Of a DNA stretch of 64,000 nt, positions 22,181 through 35,257 are shown piece after piece. The translations under genes and the position numbers were made by a program. The DNA lies in assembly GCF_963583255.1 (NCBI RefSeq), contig NC_084805.1, positions 3,985,060-4,049,059 on the forward strand, read 5' to 3'. The stretch is from Pyrus communis. Its lineage: Eukaryota; Streptophyta; Magnoliopsida; Rosales; Rosaceae. The number at the start of each line of letters is the position of its first letter. Positions within the stretch are counted from its first letter, which is position 1. Below the pieces are notes generated by a model, which did not search any database, was not told the origin of the DNA, and saw nothing but the letters and a program-made list of their open reading frames with translations.

Positions 22181-24644
22181 AAGCTCTTCGGTTCATTATT
22201 TATTTTTAGTTGGGTTTCGTACAATCAATTTGGGGCTGTAACACATTGAATTGCTTTTAGGGAGTAAAAACAGGTAATTTTGTGTTTCTTATATTTAATA
22301 TTCAGCATTTTTAAGATCTAACTTTTCAATTTGTTTATTAAGTCTTCGAATCTTTGGAGTTTTTAGAAGTTGGGTTTGAAGTGCATCTTCTATCTGTTCA
22401 AGTTGGATCAAATTGGAAACCATACAGGGTTTAAGCTTATTATTGTTCTTGCAGATATAAGCTAGGTGTTCATTTCTTGTTATATAAATATACGAATTCG
22501 TTTACTATTTCAACGAAAGCATGAGTTAGGCAAATCGCAACTACGTTTTTTTTACAAACTACTATCCTTATAGCTTGTAGAAACTGAAAGAAAAGGGATA
22601 TAATAGAAATATCTATGTAAAGCTCCACTGTTGGTTAAGCTTATGCTATAAGGATATCGCATTTTGTGTCTATGTTCTGTAAACACCATAAACACAAAAA
22701 AGGACTTTGGTAGAGAAAGTCTGGCTTATTGAAACATGGCTATGAATGAACTTGCATATGATATTTTGTTTGTTTTTAAGTTTTGGTATGCTTTTTAGCT
22801 GATATGCATGAGAACTAATAGTTAAGCTAGATTTCATGCTTCGTTATGTGGTCTACACCTTCAAAACAATGTTATTATTAGTAGATGAGGAAGCGACATT
22901 ACCTCTGTTGGACAACTCCCTGCTGTTTACCTATGTGCATTCATTTTGTCTTGTCAATAGATATAACTATGCGATTTTCCCTCATTAGAGCTTTTCCACC
23001 GCTCTCCAAGAGTGATGGATTAACATTCCATAATCCCATGGGGTGCTTGACACGTCTTTGCTAAAGAGCTCTGTCTTTCTTTAGTCACATAGTTATGCAT
23101 ATTCATTAGCTAAATTATGAGTGAATGACAGTTCATATACATTAATTAGATATGTATTATTTATATGAAATATAAACATAATATCACATGGCGGTCCGAC
23201 AATCATATTGAAAATTTTTTAGAAGCACATGCTAAAAACAACACACCCTAATTTTGGATAGATTTTTTTCAGTGTGTTCGTGTTCCATGAAAAGGTATTA
23301 CTACCATCTTATATATGAAGAACCAGCTTAAGGTTGAAGTAAGCATCTTTAATGGTTCTGTTTGACAGTCTGAGTCTTCATATTCCAGGTTTGCCTACTA
23401 ACTGCTTGTAGGCATTGACTTATTTGTCTAGCAGATGCAGACATCATTCGCTTGAGCTTGCATTGTTTTTTTTTTTTACCAGTTGCCGGGGGGGGGGGGG
23501 GGGGGGGGTGAGCAAACCCATATGGTATATTCCTCCATAGATGACATAGATGATCTAATAACATCTAGAAGGAATAATCAAAGAGTGGTAGAGTAGTACT
23601 TCATTTCTCTCTCTAACTTCAAGGAGGCTTTTATTGGCACAAACACATTCTCTTTATCAATGAATGTTGGGGTTTCCCTTTTGCTACTCTCACCTGTGAC
23701 AGTAGTCTAAGCACTACAATTTTTTGTCGTACATCGGAACCCAATTTTTATCATGAAGTATTTACTTCTATTTATTGCTTGGTTTTCTTCTCATTGCCAC
23801 TTTTCAGTCCATTCTTAGGTACATTATCTGATGTTCTGATAGGGGCATCACCTGAAAAGGTATGACATGATTTGATTTCAGTTCAATGTTTTGTTCATTG
23901 TTCGGGGTTGTTATTGTCAATATAAAAGTTTTGTTCTCTATTTGAGGTTCTAAATTATTTTGATAGAAAGTTTCGAGTCTTATGACTTACGATGAAAGAA
24001 TAATTTTTAACTATTTTCATATGATGTAATTTCTGTTCTTGCAGTTTGTTAGGAGCAAGGTCGGTTGTCAAACCACCATTTGTGAGAGTTTGTGCATCAC
24101 CAAACATGAAACAAAGAAAGTCTTCACACCAAATGGATGGGAATTAGTAAATCATTCAGAACCTAAAACTCATTTCCTTGGTAATCTCCATTACTGTTTG
24201 AATTAGTATTGTTATTATTATTATAATTTTGGCCCACAAAGAGAGCTTCATACTAAGAAAATGAGAAGCTTATGAAACCACAATAAGGTATAAAAGTGAT
24301 AATGGTGGTTGGGGTGTTAAAAATTGCATATTCCTTTCTATTTTCATTAAAATGGTTCTTCAACCATTTCAATAAAATGTGCTATGTATGCATAGATACT
24401 CATTTCTCTACACTTTTCGAAGATCTTATAAATCTTTTCCAATATTTATGCTTATCTCTAATATGAATATAGGTTACAATTCTTTATCTCACTGTTGGAT
24501 TTGCCATTCAATTCCTTTTCTGACTATTGCATTTTCCATAGGGTTTAGGTGCGCAATTATAAGGGGGGAGAGAGAGAGGGTGGGTTCATTCATTTTTAGG
24601 CACCTTATTGTTCCAATTCTGGAAACTATTGCTTATATTCAGTC
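22181..24644. other. CACTA internal non-coding region
   Basis: Between the left subterminal zone and the transposase remnant I see no supported coding sequence. It contains a run of 21 G (23488-23508) preceded by a T run. Confidence 0.5.
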
Positions 24645-27600
24645 ATGGTGGACAAAAGTTGGGCCACTTTGAATCCGTTTACAGAGGATTACAGAACAAG
24701 GCTAGCAAAATTTATCTCAAACTCATTGCAAGTTTCTTCTCATGATGGCAACATCAAATGTTCATGTGCTAAATGCTTGAATAGGTTTTGGTTGAGTAAC
24801 AATGAAGTCGAAGCGCATCTAATTGTTGAAGGTATGGACCGTTCATACTTGGAAGGCTCATGGGTATGGCATGGAGAGACATTTGGTGACCCTCTTCCAA
24901 GTAGCCAAGTTGCACAACAAAGTGCTGCTGTTAATAATTCTCATTGTGAACTAGGCCCTTTGCTTGAAGATATTTTCTCTGGTCCCAGTGTAATGGGTGG
25001 CATGCCTATTAATAATCACAGTAGGTAGCAAGCTTCAATACCTGCATATGCACGTAAGTTTGAAGCCGTGGTGTATGACGCCAACATGGAATTATATCCG
25101 AGTTGTGGTATGAAGAAAATGGACTTCCTAATACGAGTATTTCAAAGTGCTTATATAGGTGTAGCGAAAGTGCAGTGCAAGCTAATCTTCAGCTTTTGAA
25201 ACATATACTCCCAAATGGTCATTCTTTACCAAAGAACGTGATGAGTATAAAAGGATTGCTGAAAAATTTCATGTTGCCTCACCAAAAGATCCATGCATAT
25301 GAAAATGATTGTATGTTGTATTGGAAACATAACAGTGGTTTAGATGTTTGCCATACATTTGGTGTGTCCAAATATACAACCGAGGTTGATAAGACAGTGC
25401 CAAGCAGTAAAAAGATAATACCTCGGAAGGTGCTAACATATTTTCCTATTACACCTCGCTTACAAAGGCTTTACATGTCTCGGCACACCAGTGAAGATAT
25501 GTGTTGGCATGGGCTTTTTCGCCCTAAGGATGGCTTCTTAAGACATCCAACTGATTCCTTTGCATGGAAGCAATTAGATTTGAAATTTCCAACACTTGGT
25601 GGGGAAATGCGCAATGTACATCTTGGGTTGGCAAGTGACGGATTCAACCCCTTCGGAAAATGTAGCACCAACTATAGCACCTGGCCACTATTGTTAGTTG
25701 TATACATTTTACCACCTTAGTTGTGTATGAAAGCACCGTTCATATTGATGGTTTTTTTAATACTGGGAAAAGAATCTCCGGGAAATGATATTGACGTATA
25801 GCTTGAACCATTAATAGACGAGCTAAAGGTATTGTGGACCTCAGGGGTTCCCACTTATGATACGTTTAGGCAAGAAACCTTCACCTTACGAGCATCTGTT
25901 TTGTGGACTATTAGCGACTTCCCCGCCTATGGGAACTTCTCTGGTTGGGGCACACATGGGAAATTAGCATGTCCTCATTGCAACTACAAGATTGAGTCGA
26001 CATATCTAAAAAAGGGTAGGAAATATTGTTATATGGGTCACCGTTGTTTCTTGCCTATGTCACATGTTTTTCGTCGACAGAGGAAAACCTTTAATCTTTA
26101 TGACGAAAGAGAGCAAGCACCTTCCCCCTTGACCGTATGAATGTCGTCGGCGGTTGTCCATTTTACGGTTCAAAAATGGTAAGACCCCACAGAAAGAGGT
26201 TGGAGAAAAAAGACCACCACTTAGACCAACAGTTGGGCATGGAAGAAACATAGTATTTTCTTCAAGTTGCCGTATTGGGAACATCTTGTCCTTCGACACT
26301 GCCTTGATGTCATGCACATTGAAAAAAATGTCACTGAAAGTTTGGTTGCAACTCTGTTGGGTATTGTTGGGAAAAACAAGGATAACTTGAATGCAAGGTT
26401 GGACCTAGAATTGATGGGCATGAAACCAGAGTTGCACAGAAAATTTGTCAATGGAAAGCCAAAGATGCATTCCGGTGCATATGCTATGAAACCATTAGAG
26501 AAGGAATTGTTTTACAAGGTTTTAGCCTCAATACAAGTGCCTGACAATTACTCATCCAATATTTCACGGCTTGTGCATGTAAAGGAAAAGATCGTAAGGG
26601 GACTTAAAAGTCATCATTGGCATGTTTTAATGCAACAGGTCATTCCAATTGCCATACGCAAAAGTCTCCCTACTGGGACTGCACAGATATTATTGGAACT
26701 AAGTGCATTCTTCAGACATTTGTGTACTAGAAAAAGGTCAGTGGAAGGCTTTCGCAAACTTACACTCAAAATAGTTATGATCCTATGCCAATTGGAAAGG
26801 ATATTACCCCCTGCAGTCTTTGTCGTCAGTCTTCACCTCACAATACATTTCTTGCAAGTCCGATGCACTATAGATGGATATACCCAATTGAAAGGTACCT
26901 TAACTTTTAATATGTTTCTATGGGTATTACATATGTGCATCATACAATTTAGAACAACAAATTTGATGTTGTACTATTTAAATTAGGTTCCTGCTAACGT
27001 TGAAGAAGTATGTTCGAAATAAAAATTGACCAAAGGGAAGCATAACCCAAGGATATCTGGCTGAGGAGTGCTTGTCTTTTTGTGCGATGTACTTGGAAGG
27101 CATGGAGACACGTTTGAACCGTTCAAGTCGAAATGCAGATAGAATACGTCCTGACCATGAGGGTGACTTTGACATATTTTGTGCCACCGGGCATTCACTT
27201 GGTATGCGGAAAGATTATCATCTTGACAACCATGATTAGGAAATTGCACGATCGTATGTTTTCGCCAATTGTGATAAGTCAATGGCATATAGGAGGTGAT
27301 TAAACTTAAATGTTATAAACTGCAGTTGAATGGCACCAACTTCTGAAACTCTAGTTTTGGTTATACAGAGTGACATTGACTTCATTTTCACATACAGAAG
27401 TTACGTGGAGAACGCTCAAAAAACTCGAGGGAGGCGTGTTACCATGCTACAAGCACAGAAAGAAGCTATTAAATCCTTCCCAGATTGGTTTGAAAAAATG
27501 TTAGTACGAAATAAGTTGATTCTGCGTATATTGGTTTCCTATTTATCTTCCTATCTTTAACTATGCATATGAACCTAGGTGTAAATTGTGTAGGTTAATC

Positions 27601-28232
27601 AATTGCAACAATGAGGTGATCCAAGGGCAACTGACGACTTGGTGGCGCTTGCTAATGGACCTAGTAAGTGGTGTCGGAGATATAAGATTTTTGTATGTAA
27701 TGGGTTCAGGTTCAAAGTAAGAGGCACACAATCCAATGGAAAATACCAAAACTATGGTGTTTTCCTACAGTCTGATGTTCCAAGTTATGCTGGCCCACGT
27801 GACCGGAACCCTGTTACTGGTTTGATCGACTACTCTGGGGTTCTAACTGATGTATTTGAAATCAAGTACCATATGGAACGCACAATGGTATTATTCAAGT
27901 GCAATTGGTTTGATGGCACTTCTAGAAATACAGGTGCAGGACTAAAAACAGACAGATATGGCTTTAGATTGGTTAACTTCAATAAGATTTCGTCTATGAG
28001 TGACCCCTTCATTCTCGCATCATAAGCAATACAAGTGTTCTATGTACAAGACCCAACAGATATAGAATGGCAAGTTGCAATCAAAATGAGACCTCATGAT
28101 TTCTTTGATATGTCCTTAACACATGATGATGATCCATGCGATGGACAGGATGTGGAACATGCAACTGGTGATAATGATGAGGTTCGAGTTAGAATTGATG
28201 TAGATGCCCAAAACTTCGAAGAATGCCTGTAA
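24645..28232 (+). pseudogene. TNP2-type CACTA transposase, degenerate
   Basis: An N-terminal transposase-associated domain (24645-25028) opens with MVDKSWATLNPF, has a Cys pair pattern (CSCAKCLNRF) and ends in GSWVWHGE. A stop at about 25026 and a frame change near 25190 follow. The Transposase_21 core (25103-26140) shows FPITPRLQRLYMS, HLGLASDGFNPFGKCSTNYS and, beyond two in-frame TAG codons (about 25720 and 25800), LRASVLWTISDFPAYGNFSG and GRKYCYMGHRCFLP. After a frameshift, 26267-26986 continues with YWEHLVLRHCLDVMHIEKNV and a DUF4218-like part. The 27639-28025 segment is the DUF4216-like C-terminal region (CNGFRFKVRG; CNWFDGTSRNTG). The domain order matches a full TNP2, but several stops and shifts make it a pseudogene. 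Confidence 0.9.
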
Positions 28233-28423
28233 AAGCATCTCACTTTTGATGAAGGTAATAGTTATAGGAATTATTGATTCGATGAAAGTGTTGTAGGATA
28301 TGGAAATATTTGTACATTTTGACATTCATTCCTGAACCAAGCATTGCCTTAACTATTAGTTTTTGGATTTGGTATTATATGCAATATATTAAACTGGTGT
28401 CTTTATGTGGCAGCTTTATGTAG

Positions 28424-29880
28424 TGTTTGGAAGAAACACTCAACACGTTAGACTATGCACACCGTGCCGAAAACATAAAGAACAAACCAGAGGTGAGAAG
28501 TTTGCTCCATCCCTCATTAGTGAAGAAGTAGAGAAGAAGGTCTTATTCTTGTCATATAACTGAATTATGGATTGCTTTTTCTACGTTCACAATCGACTGG
28601 TTACTAACTTCATTAACCCTTATTTACTATAGGCAATGGCTAAAAAGATAGAGCGGAAGGAAATTGATTCTGATTCAAAAGACAAGGTATCTCCAAGATT
28701 TCATTCCTTTCTTTTTGAATAATATTGACTACAGGGTGGGAACTAATATAAACATTACATTGGCCTGAGAGTAGCAATTGCTGGAGCTTCAAGAACTTTA
28801 CAATTCTCAGCAACTTTTGGCTGTAGAATTGAATGATAAACTTGAAAAAACTGAGGTAATACATTTGTAATATCGATTTACAGAGTCTCCTTTTGTTTTT
28901 TCTGCTCTCGTTCTGAGATAATTAAACACTTTATACTTTAGAAAAAGCTTGAGGAAACTAGACATGCACTGTATGATCTTGAGGACAAGCATTGACAAGC
29001 AAATGCGACCATTAAAGAGAAGGAATTTTTTATAGTGAATCTCCTCAAATTGGGTGAGCAAAGTTGTCTGCTAAAACAAATTGTCATGTCACCATCTGCA
29101 TTTTCAGACCATAGATAGATTCTCTCCATTTCATCTTACTTTAAAGTTATACAGTCGACATTCGGGATTATTCTACACTAGTTCATGTTCAATTTTTTGC
29201 ATATATTAAATTTCATGCTGGAAGGTACATTTAAATGCCTTTTTCTTACAATTATTCCATTGTTAACTTTTAGAGAAATCACTTATTGGGTGTGTATTTA
29301 AGATAAGAGTAGAGCTAGAGAAAGCTGCATCAGATGTGTCCAGTTTATTTGCCAAAATTGGTTTGTATTATTATTTTGTATGTTCTTCTTTGATCTCCCT
29401 CATAACTTCGAGTTATTTATTTTCTGACCATGGATGGTTTTGCAAAGCGCAATAACTTTTTTCGAAGATGGAAACCGGATACTAGTCCAGAAATTTCAGT
29501 CCCAATTAACTTAGCAGCTTGAAGTCTTGTATAAGACTCTGGTAGCTGCAGTGACACAACAGGAACAACAATTAAAAGATATGGAAGAGGACATGCAGTC
29601 CTTTGTATCAACGAAGGCGGAGGTAAGGTCTAGATAAGAAGATGATTGTCTTTGCATGCATTCCTGAGATTGAATTGTCAGTCTATGTACAACTTCATTA
29701 TTTGGCTTAATTTTGAACGCTACTGAAGAACTACAAGGAAGATTAGGAAAGCTTAAAAACATGTATGGTTCTGGTATTAAAGCTCTAGATGGTATAGCTT
29801 GGAATCTTGAAGGAAATTTACAATAAAAATTTTCTCATCTAAACTTTGAAGTTTCTAACCATTCTTCTGCTTTGGAAGAT
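28424..29880 (+). pseudogene. Captured kinesin-5 gene fragment (motor end and stalk)
   Basis: Seven exon-like blocks in one direction match consecutive parts of a plant kinesin-5 (BimC type, mitotic bipolar motor). Blocks: 28424-28492 (LEETLNTLDYAHRAENIKNK, the end of the motor domain), 28633-28686 (IERKEIDSDSKDK), 28775-28855 (QLLELQELYNSQQLLAVEL), 28942-29053 (KKLEETRHALYDLEDKH, then a stop), about 29274-29360 (VELEKAASDVSSLFAKI), about 29455-29622 (QQEQQLKDMEEDMQSFVST) and 29719-29880 (LQGRLGKLKNMYGSGIKAL). GT donors and AG acceptors remain at most junctions, so it was copied as DNA with introns, not as cDNA. In-frame stops in at least three blocks, and the missing motor N-terminus and tail, make it non-functional as a motor. 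Confidence 0.92.
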
Positions 29881-30316
29881 GTAAGCATTAGTTCACTATA
29901 TATTTTGTCTTCAGATTTCTTTGTTTTTCATTATAATTGCAAAATACATAGAGTAGTCATGCATGATATTGATTCCACAAACCATCCATACAGAAACAAA
30001 AATAACATAGCAGTCTATATAGTTACCAACTACCTAGGTTCAAAATATAAACATCCATATCTTCTGCAGTGGTACAAACTGAGCAGGAATGTTTATATAG
30101 AGCAAAAGACTAGAGATTTGTTTTATAAAGGTTGATATCTTGCTCTGCACTAGACATACGTGAATACGAATACCATAATATAACATCCATTCCCAGATAG
30201 GTTCAACTCTTCTTACCATAAGCGTCATCGGATGGTGATTTTGCATTCTGAATATCTTTGGGAATGGCTTCCTGTTTTGCTTGACCTGTAGCATGATTCA
30301 TCCAATCACAATGTTC
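29881..30316. other. CACTA internal spacer
   Basis: No supported coding sequence. It may still belong to the captured kinesin-5 gene (intron following the last recognisable exon). Confidence 0.4.
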
Positions 30317-31094
30317 TTAACCACCCACATATTTGCATGCAACACACTCCTTAACTGCCTTGTACCTTTTTTGAGGATGACGAGTCCTCGCAGTACTTGT
30401 ACAATTAGAATCAGAATCGAAGTGTACAACATTGCAAATCTCAATAGGATCAAAGCGGTATGAATCACTCGGGAAAAAAAATGATATTATTTTCACTGTG
30501 TCACCACTGATGGAAGATTGCTTTCCACTGGTCATTAATTTCTCAGTATCACCACTGATGCAAGGTTGTTTTCCATTGCTACCATGCCTCACGTAGCCGA
30601 TTTCGTTGGACCAGGGCAGAATTACGTTCACACTGAAACCTGAAAGATCTGATGGAAAGTGTTCATCTTTCAAGATCACATTTTTTTGCTGCCTCATCAT
30701 AACAAAGACAATAAATATTGATCAAGGGATTGGGTGATTGAGGAGGGTAAACGGGCATGTTAGAGCCATGCGAAAAGTCATTTCATTCACCCTAAGAAGC
30801 AATTGTCTTTGCAAGGGATTCGAATTGCTGGTTGGCACCTGACTCCAGTGTGGGGTTTTGCTCGTACTCGAATTTGATGTGAAAGTTAGCCTGTAGGTAA
30901 CGCCAAATATCAGGATCTTCATGATGGGCAGTCAACACAGGGACAAGGTTTTCTTGGGTGGGACCCAGGGTTGCAGTGTTATTGGTTGAGGCAGGCATCA
31001 TGGGACCAAGCACTTCATGATCCACTGTAGGAAGAAGGTGTTCACTTGTGTTACAAAATAATTGTCTGCGAGTGTTTGGGAATAAATGGGCCAT
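30317..31094 (-). other. Opposite-strand ORF pair inside CACTA, unrecognised
   Basis: Two minus-strand open stretches lie in line. The segment 31094-30792 (100 codons, starts MAHLFPNTRRQLFCNTSEHL) and the segment 30700-30317 (127 codons) could be joined by a short intron. The second contains an internal duplication: GKQPCISGDTEK and GKQSSISGDTVK. I know no family with this pattern. It may be a third CACTA gene, another captured fragment, or chance open frame. Confidence 0.3.
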
Positions 31095-31800
31095 TGGTGA
31101 TTAGGTGTAAATTTGAGATGAAGTTGAAACTGATGTAAGTCCAAAAACCTCTTCAAGGTTGATATTTATAATTAAGATTAGAATGGAGGGTAGGGCACTT
31201 GTAAGTTCACACCCACTTAGTGGATTAACATTTAATTAGGGTGTGAATAATTAATAGTTCTGGGATTCTCCTTGCAAGAGCACTGAAATTTGACCACACA
31301 ATGTATATGCCAATCTCATCAACCATGAATTCCAAATCTGACACCTCACAGACTGATCAATTATTTAATGGGTTGCCAATTATTTTATTTGGTAATAGCA
31401 ACACCTGGCCATTTTGTGTGGCTACATGTTAACCTCCATAAGTGTATATGAATTAAATAATTGTTTTCCTAGGGATTACGAGGCGAGAGGATTTCCTGCT
31501 GGACTTAAGTATCTGCCAAAATTTGAATTTGCTGCTCTCAAATAGGAAACATGTATGGATTCATTTAATTTACTTTATTCACGTTAGTTGTATAATTGCA
31601 TTAAGCTATCAACTCAAGGAAGAAAATATGTTGAGGCTCAGAGGTTACATTGAAGCCATTGTAGAAGGTATCTACTACTTTTCTCTTCTTACTAGAAAAT
31701 TAATTTAGGTGTTAAATTGAAATGCTTTTGTTTACAAATATTAATTGAACACACTTGTGTTGTGTTTACATGAAAGGTAATTACGAAGTTACTATGGGTC
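31095..31800. other. CACTA internal spacer upstream of the accessory gene
   Basis: AT-rich, with a 61-codon open frame at 31523-31708 that has no recognisable features. Nothing else is seen. Confidence 0.4.
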
Positions 31801-31934
31801 AGCAACAATAACTCAGTTGCATCAATGTCGATTGACGAAGGCATCGAAACTCAACCACCGCCATTCAACCTGATGGAACATGACCACATACAGGAATTCA
31901 CGGTTCCACATAATGTTAAAGGCGTCATGGATGA

Positions 31935-34489
31935 ATGTCAATGTATGACCCTATAACGCAGGCTCCTAGGGGAATAAATAGGCCACGATGGGCACCCAAT
32001 GGTACAAAGGAGCTGATGAAAGTTAATGAGAAATGGCAACCGGTAAAGCCTCCTCATACTGTTGCTAGATTTTCTAGGTTCTTAGGAATGCTAGCTCAAG
32101 ATGCATCATATTTTCCAATTAACGTAGTTGATTGGAGGCATTTCTACAAGGCTTCAAACATGGATCGTGCTTGGCAGAGGATTAAGGTGAATCAACAGAA
32201 ATGGCATTAATGGTTGGTTGGTTTTCCTATATATATATATATAGCTAGTTATTTCATTGCCTTTTAGTTTTAACCCTGGAATAAAAGAAACCCATATAAT
32301 GCCATCACATAGCCTATTATTTACTTACTCAAAAAGCAGGGTTGAAGCCTTAAGTTTTTAATTATGATTAATTCATTCCAAACCTACTTTGACCTTAACT
32401 GCTGTTATCCATACACAAGTTTAACTCTTCATTGGTTATGTCAATTATTTTGCAATTGGTGATTTAGAAAGTAGCACTAGAATAAATTGCGGTTCATTGT
32501 GATATGTTTGAAATGAGATGCATCAATTACGTCATAAGAGGCTCCATAGACAATTACAATAAGGTCCACAGCACATTATGCACCACTAAAAGGAAGCATC
32601 CATGCAGATTGGTGATGTGCAATGAGGCTTCTTTTAACTTTGTCTCCTATAATTTTAATTTGTACGATTTGAAAAATATTTGAAACCTATTGGATGGGTA
32701 TTACGGGTTAACTGTATAGATTCATATTTCATATATTAAATGATGGTGCACAATTAACATCATGTATATCTACATGGGTAGGGGACTCTTGATTTGACAG
32801 ATGCAATAACACTCGAATTGGAGCCAAAAATTCGGCAGGTTTGTGAGATGAAGTTGAATGATAGATGGAAGGATTACAAGGCAAACCTCAAGAAGGCATA
32901 CTATACTCCATGCCTGCACTCACTGTTAACAGAGAGGTTCCATTGTCATGATGGCCGTATCAACCAAGGCCAATGGAAATTGTTAGTACAGCTATGGGAC
33001 ACTGTAGATGCTCAGGTAGCACACACAATGATCAAATGTTCTTCCTTTTTTATGCACCATATATGCTTGATTTTGTTATGACATAATGTGGATGATAAAT
33101 GTATGGATTGTATGTATTGGAAATTAGGATGAATTTCCTTTCACATAGCCCTACTAATGCATGATAAACTTGGCATATGTAGAAGCGTGCTACATCATGT
33201 AGAAAGAACATGAATGCGCTACAAATAAATCACACGACTGGAACCAAGTCTTTTGCGCAAATCAAACACAAACATGTAAGGCTCTGCCATGAGTTTTGTG
33301 TTATGGTAACTTAAGTACATGTTAGTGCACATGGAATGAAGGTGCTGGTTGAAAACAATGTTATGAAATTACTTGTCAATTAGTTGTTTGACAATTTATC
33401 TTAACAGGAACAAGTGAATAGAAGCAAACCGGACCGCATTACATTCTTTACGCTAACACATACTCGGAAGAGTGGGGAACCAGTGGATGCTCGGTCATCT
33501 ACAATAATTGTAAGTATGCCATCAATTACTGGCTGCTACGATTTATATGTAGACGAGATATATAAAAGGTTTATGGATTGTGAACAAACAGATGTTTTAG
33601 ATTATGTGCTATTTAATGTCAGTGAAACAAAGATCATAAGGCAACGTCATCTTGCATTAGTGAATATAGTGAAGTAATGAAAGAGATTCCCATGCATATG
33701 AGTTTATTGGTATGCATTATAGTCTGAAGAACAGAACAATCACTAATAGTACTAGTAGTATTAAGAAACATGGTTGAAATATCTTTGCTTTAGAAGGCTT
33801 TCAAATGTATATAGAGTGCATATACATTAATAATTAATCTTGGCAACAACTTGCAAGATGAATTCAATACAAACCTGAAGTTGTACAAGGATAGGAATGA
33901 GATCATAATTGATGAGGTTCGGCATATTGTGTACGCTGATGTATTAGGGCCTAAGAGAGACAACCGTGTAAGAGGATTTGGGATAGGGGTTGTGTGGTCT
34001 GACGTGCTAGGTATTATAACTGAGCAAAGGGGAATTTGTAGAGAAGTTAAAGCAATGAGAGCATCGTATGAGGAGCAAAGAAAAGCTGCTAACTTTGAAA
34101 TTGAGAGACTTAAGATGGAGGTAAGTGAGAGAGAAGAAAGGCAAAGGATTGAGGCAGCAAATGTGCTTGCTCAATTGAGGAAAGAGTATGCCGAGTCAAT
34201 GGTGGCACACAACAGACGGGTGTAATTGGAAGTGGAGAATATGAAGCGTGAAATGAGGGTTGAAATTATATCCGCGCTGAAGAGGGTTACTGATGGAGGC
34301 ATGGTAGAACCAAATCGCGTTGATGTGACTCAATTTTGTGTCAATAGAATTGAACAAGGGAATGGTATGGAGATCCAAGCAAGTGGAGAAGTTGAAGATA
34401 AGGGTATTGCTGTGCTGCAGAATAATGGCACAAATGATGAGATTGGGTATCGTCCATGCATGGTGAATGTCACTGGATTCAGTATGTGA
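31935..34489 (+). pseudogene. En/Spm accessory protein (Transposase_24/TNPA-like), degenerate
   Basis: Exon-like blocks with consensus borders match the plant Ptta/En/Spm protein. Blocks: about 31935-32186 (RGINRPRWAPNG; HTVARFSRFLGMLAQDASYF), 32801-33015 (VCEMKLNDRWKDYKANLKKA; INQGQWKLLVQLWDTVDAQ), 33183-33275 (NHTTGTKSFAQIKHKH), 33408-33509 (ITFFTLTHTRKSGEPVDARS) and 33858-34489, a charged coiled-coil C-terminal part (EERQRIEAANVLAQLRKEY). A TAA at 34223-34225 interrupts the last block. In En/Spm such proteins bind subterminal repeats and assist the transposase. Whether this copy still makes a protein is uncertain. Confidence 0.82.
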
Positions 34490-34889
34490 TAAGCAAACTG
34501 TGATACTTTTTATGAATTTTGCTTCATGTACATAGTACAAATGACATAGGGAAGGCATAGATCCAATTTTGTGGAGTTGTTTGTTCAGTTTGTTGTTGGT
34601 GGATGTGCATAGGTACATAGGTGTTATAAAATGTAACGTCATCACCCTTGGGTACTTGGATGTGTTGGACAACAGACTTGAATGTAATATGGTGTCTTTA
34701 ATAGAGACAAACCTTGTTATTGATAAATGTATGGGATATAAAGTGTGGTTGGTTGTCAATGTGAATCCTTTTGCAAATTCAAATTTCATGTGAATTTTAT
34801 ATTAAGAAGCTGAGTTTTAATAGAGTACAAAGCTATTACTAAAATGCATGTAATACAATTCGAACCTACTGGACATTTGGAATGCTATA

Positions 34890-35257
34890 GATTCACACCA
34901 TTGTTGGTGCCTATACTTTAAAAGCCACTGATCCTAATAGAGACACATAGGATTGGTGGGTGTATGAGTATGAAAGCCACCAATGTTAGTCTCAAATCTA
35001 GCCACTAATAAGAGAGACAATGACATGTTTTGAATTTTAGAAATAATTATAAAATACAAAAATGTTGTACTATTCACATACCCACCAATGCGACCGATAT
35101 TGGTAGCCATTGTTACAATAGAGTCCTCTATATAGGCCACACTCTCTGGTTTAGTGGGTGCTTGGTGACCATAGAAGTTTGCCACCAATGTGAGTGGCAA
35201 CACTTGACAATAGCCACCAAATGAAAAGGGTGGCTTATAGCCAAATTTCTAATAGTG
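34890..35257. repeat. CACTA right subterminal and terminal repeats
   Basis: GCCACCAATGTTAG, GCCACCAATGTGAGTGGC, AGCCACCAAATG and matching inverted GGTGGGTG words recur up to the terminal ...TTTCTAATAGTG. They mirror the left subterminal words. Confidence 0.75.

Larger units (their letters stand above)
21642..35257 (+). mobile_element. CACTA (En/Spm) DNA transposon, 13.6 kb, carrying captured host gene
   Basis: The left end is CACTACTAGAATTATT at 21642. The right end read inverted is CACTATTAGAAATTTG, ending at 35257. The flanking triplets TTG (21639-21641) and TCG (35258-35260) match at two of three positions, fitting an aged 3-bp duplication. Both subterminal zones carry repeated GCCACCAATNTTGGTG-type words. 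Inside, in order, are a TNP2-type transposase remnant, a captured kinesin-5 segment, an opposite-strand ORF and an En/Spm accessory-protein remnant. Both transposon genes carry stops or frameshifts, so this copy probably depends on another element for movement. Confidence 0.92.

Noticed and set aside
34196..34789. 197-codon minus-strand ORF
   Set aside because: It is antisense to the En/Spm accessory ORF and has no recognisable features; the plus strand explains the coding signal.
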